From Sinotaia quadrata (taxonomy: Eukaryota; Mollusca; Gastropoda; Architaenioglossa; Viviparidae): a stretch of DNA of 64,000 bases. A program made the translations under genes and the position numbers. The notes beneath the pieces were generated by a model. That model did no database searches, had not been told where the DNA came from, and worked only from the letters and a program-made list of their open reading frames with translations. Location of the stretch: positions 85,381,058-85,445,057 of the forward strand of contig CM054178.1 of assembly GCA_028829895.1 (NCBI GenBank), in the 5' to 3' direction. How positions within the stretch are numbered: the stretch's first letter is position 1; each line of letters opens with the position of its first letter. Of the stretch, positions 61,741 to 64,000 are shown one piece after another.

Positions 61741-62449
61741 AATAATAAGTAGTGGTAACAAAAGTATAAAACACGGTAGTCACCAATAAAACAGCTAGCA
61801 TATGATGAATAAAGCAATAATGATAGCGATCAATAAAATAATGAATACGGTAATGATCATAATAAGCAATACCTCGGTAAATTTCTGCCTTCACCCTTAA
61901 AATAACACTAACATAAAATAACAACACTTGATTTCTCTAAACGTGACATTACTTGATAGACAGTAGAGCGACTAAAAATAGATTCAGTGTTGTTCCCCCT
62001 CCCCTTAAAAAAAATATAAATAAAAATAAACCTGGTCTTTCTGCGGGCCAAAGATCTACAGCGGAAGCATCTCAAAGACAGCAGACTGAATGTAAACAGG
62101 TCTTGCAGTAAACGGTTGTGTAATCTAGGAATGATTTCGCTGATGGGAGGTTGATTTCGCCTAGACCAAGACTTTCTCTCTGAAGAGATTTCTGTCATTG
62201 GAGGCCCATGTAGCCCAGTAACGGCACGACAGCGACCCGTGCTTGCGGGAGCATCGCTTCATTGACAAGTTGAGTGATGGCCCTTGTTGCTAAGCGAAAG
62301 TGATCGAGTCACATGTCAAGCCCGCGTATTTAGTATCTACAATATTAAAACGGTTGTCCTGAATTTCGGAACGAATGTTATTCCTTTACTGCTACTGTTG
62401 GAAGTGGTGGTAGTGTGTGCATCGTGTGTGGTGAGTGTATGTAAATTGT

Positions 62450-62450
<1 letters not shown>
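61741..62450. other. non-coding stretch
   Basis: No gene is recognised. The 96-codon minus frame at 61908-62198 has no domain that I can identify; the segment at 62040-62330 is GC-richer than its surroundings. Confidence 0.4.
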
Positions 62451-62480
<30 letters not shown>

Positions 62481-62520
62481 CGTGCGTGCATTGTGTGTGT
62501 GCGTGTTGTGTGTGTTCTGA
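62451..62520. repeat. GT-rich microsatellite
   Basis: Interrupted (GT)n run with GTGC and GTTT variants. Minus-strand His/Thr-rich frames here are artefacts of the repeat. Confidence 0.9.
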
Positions 62521-64000
62521 GTGTGACTATACAAGTGGATCTGTATAAATGTATGTTTGTGTGTGAGCGAATGTGTATTGAGTACGGGTGTTGATGTGTA
62601 TGTGCTGTTAAGTGTGTATGTGGTTTGCCAATTTTCATGAGAGGTCCCAGTTGAACACATGGTCGCTTCCTGCTCTAGAGGGAATTCAAAGGTCAGATTA
62701 AATTGTGACACTGGACCCTAGTTGCAATAAAAAATAGAATCAAACTTTTTTAAAATCTTGCATTTATTAAACAATTGTCTTAATAATAATGCATGTGTTT
62801 CTAATGTCCTATATCGATTATGTGGATTGTAATAAGTAAATTAAATTGTGAACAGTAATCAATATGGTTCGTTCGTCTAATACTAGCAAAATCACACACA
62901 TACACTAATAACCACACATATACGCAAACACACACACCCACACACAAACTTACTTACTTCTTTAACATCCCAAAAAATCCAGAACAAAGATACACTAGAC
63001 AATTCTCAACGACTAACAGAATAATAATAACATAAAATGTTATAATAAACTATGTCTGCCATTATGCAGTTGAGTCTGTGACCCTCAGACACAAAACCGT
63101 CAACAGCTTTCATTCGAAGCTGTTGACCGAGAAGTGTCTATCATGTACAAAGTCAAACTATGTTACGATTGCCAGTCGTGTTGATTGTTGTTTTTTTTTT
63201 AAAAAAAATCTTGCAACTGAGCTCAAGCGCTATTAATGACTGAAACACACACACACACACACACACATTGTTGCAAATCATCATCACACTTTAAAAGGAC
63301 AATCTGCGATTTCGCCGTAAATTGTAAAGTTAAGCTCCTGAGCTAACTACTGACCTCGGACCTTTCAGCATCGTGTACTTTTTGTGTGTGTGTGTGTGTG
63401 TTTCCTGTGAATTACATTTTTAAAGGCACCTTTCTGCTTTGCGCCCTCCCCCCCCCCCCAAGTGTCGCACAAGTAAGCCAAGTAAATTAGTTACAAGATC
63501 GCGTGTACGTGTGTGCTAGAACGTGTGTGGTGTTGTGAATGCATTTTTATTTGCATGCGTTAGTGAATGCATGCGTGTGAATGGGAGTGAGCCTTGTGTG
63601 CAAATCTCAGAAAGTGTTTATCCACCTATGTGGTATATGCGTTTGTGGCATCCCACTATATACGCGCGTGAGGAATGCGTGTATGTGCGTGCGTGGAGTA
63701 TATCCTAAAGAGTATGTTGCGTACACGTATGCATGCAATTGTGCAAGAAAGTGTGGGTGTGTATGAGTCTCGTTCTGAGAAAAAGTTTGTGTGTGTATGT
63801 TTACATGCTTGTGTGAGATCTATATATCTGAGAAAGCGTGTATTCGTGGGTGCATTTTTATACGCCTCGGTGAGAGTTGTGTGTTTAAATACTTACGCTA
63901 AAACTCATATCTGATGGTATGCGTGCATTCACGTGAGAAGAAGTATATAAATATATATATGATTGCATGCATATGTAGCGGTTTTGTTTTCATGTGCGCA
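62521..64000. other. low-complexity, CA/GT-rich non-coding end of window
   Basis: Contains (CA)n at about 63244-63268, (GT)n at about 63383-63400, a C-run at 63448-63459 and a diffuse GT/TGCG-rich stretch from 63500 to the end. Cys/Val-rich frames at 63523-63914 are low-complexity translations. Confidence 0.5.

Overview
The window is eukaryotic nuclear DNA. It is AT-rich by eye, crowded with (CA/GT)n runs and long degenerate minisatellites, has no operon-like gene packing, and carries animal-type mobile elements (a metavirid LTR retrotransposon, a hAT DNA transposon). The overall texture suggests an invertebrate animal, with a mollusc my best guess. No host gene is complete enough to fix the taxon.

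The centrepiece is an apparently complete LTR retrotransposon at 11434-19731 on the minus strand. It has two 1546-bp LTRs with no difference seen by eye, a 5-bp target duplication (acaat), a polypurine tract, and one uninterrupted 1454-codon gag-pol frame at 13202-17566. Motif positions give the order Gag - zinc knuckle - protease - integrase - reverse transcriptase - RNase H. Integrase therefore lies upstream of RT although the protein motifs are Ty3/gypsy type. This is the hallmark of the unusual Gmr1-like group.

Around it are other mobile sequences. A 1.5-1.7 kb interspersed repeat family, probably solo LTRs, has three long copies (3137-4706, 21482-23195, 51551-53052) and one truncated copy (47349-48010), all in the same orientation. 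The copy at 51551 interrupts a 64-bp minisatellite, leaves a gtatg duplication and so proves its own mobility. The copy at 21482 sits exactly between the two halves of a ~790-bp direct duplication (20686-21473 and 23196-23983). A 1304-bp internally deleted hAT transposon with 8-bp target duplications lies at 36323-37626, and a smaller hAT-like MITE candidate at 55072-55312.

Host coding content is almost nil. The only exon-like segment I can defend is 46538-46729 on the minus strand, with a good acceptor, a good donor and about 64 open codons of unknown product. The rest is intergenic or intronic: 1-3 kb has a polypurine tract; 5.9-10 kb has degenerate AT-rich tandem repeats; 24-30 kb has little beyond a 72-bp duplication and microsatellites; 30.7-35.2 kb is minisatellite-rich; 38-46 kb is very AT-rich with tandem repeats, possibly an intron; 48.9-50.2 kb and 57.9-61.8 kb are dense, unrelated minisatellite arrays; 62-64 kb is GT-rich low-complexity DNA.
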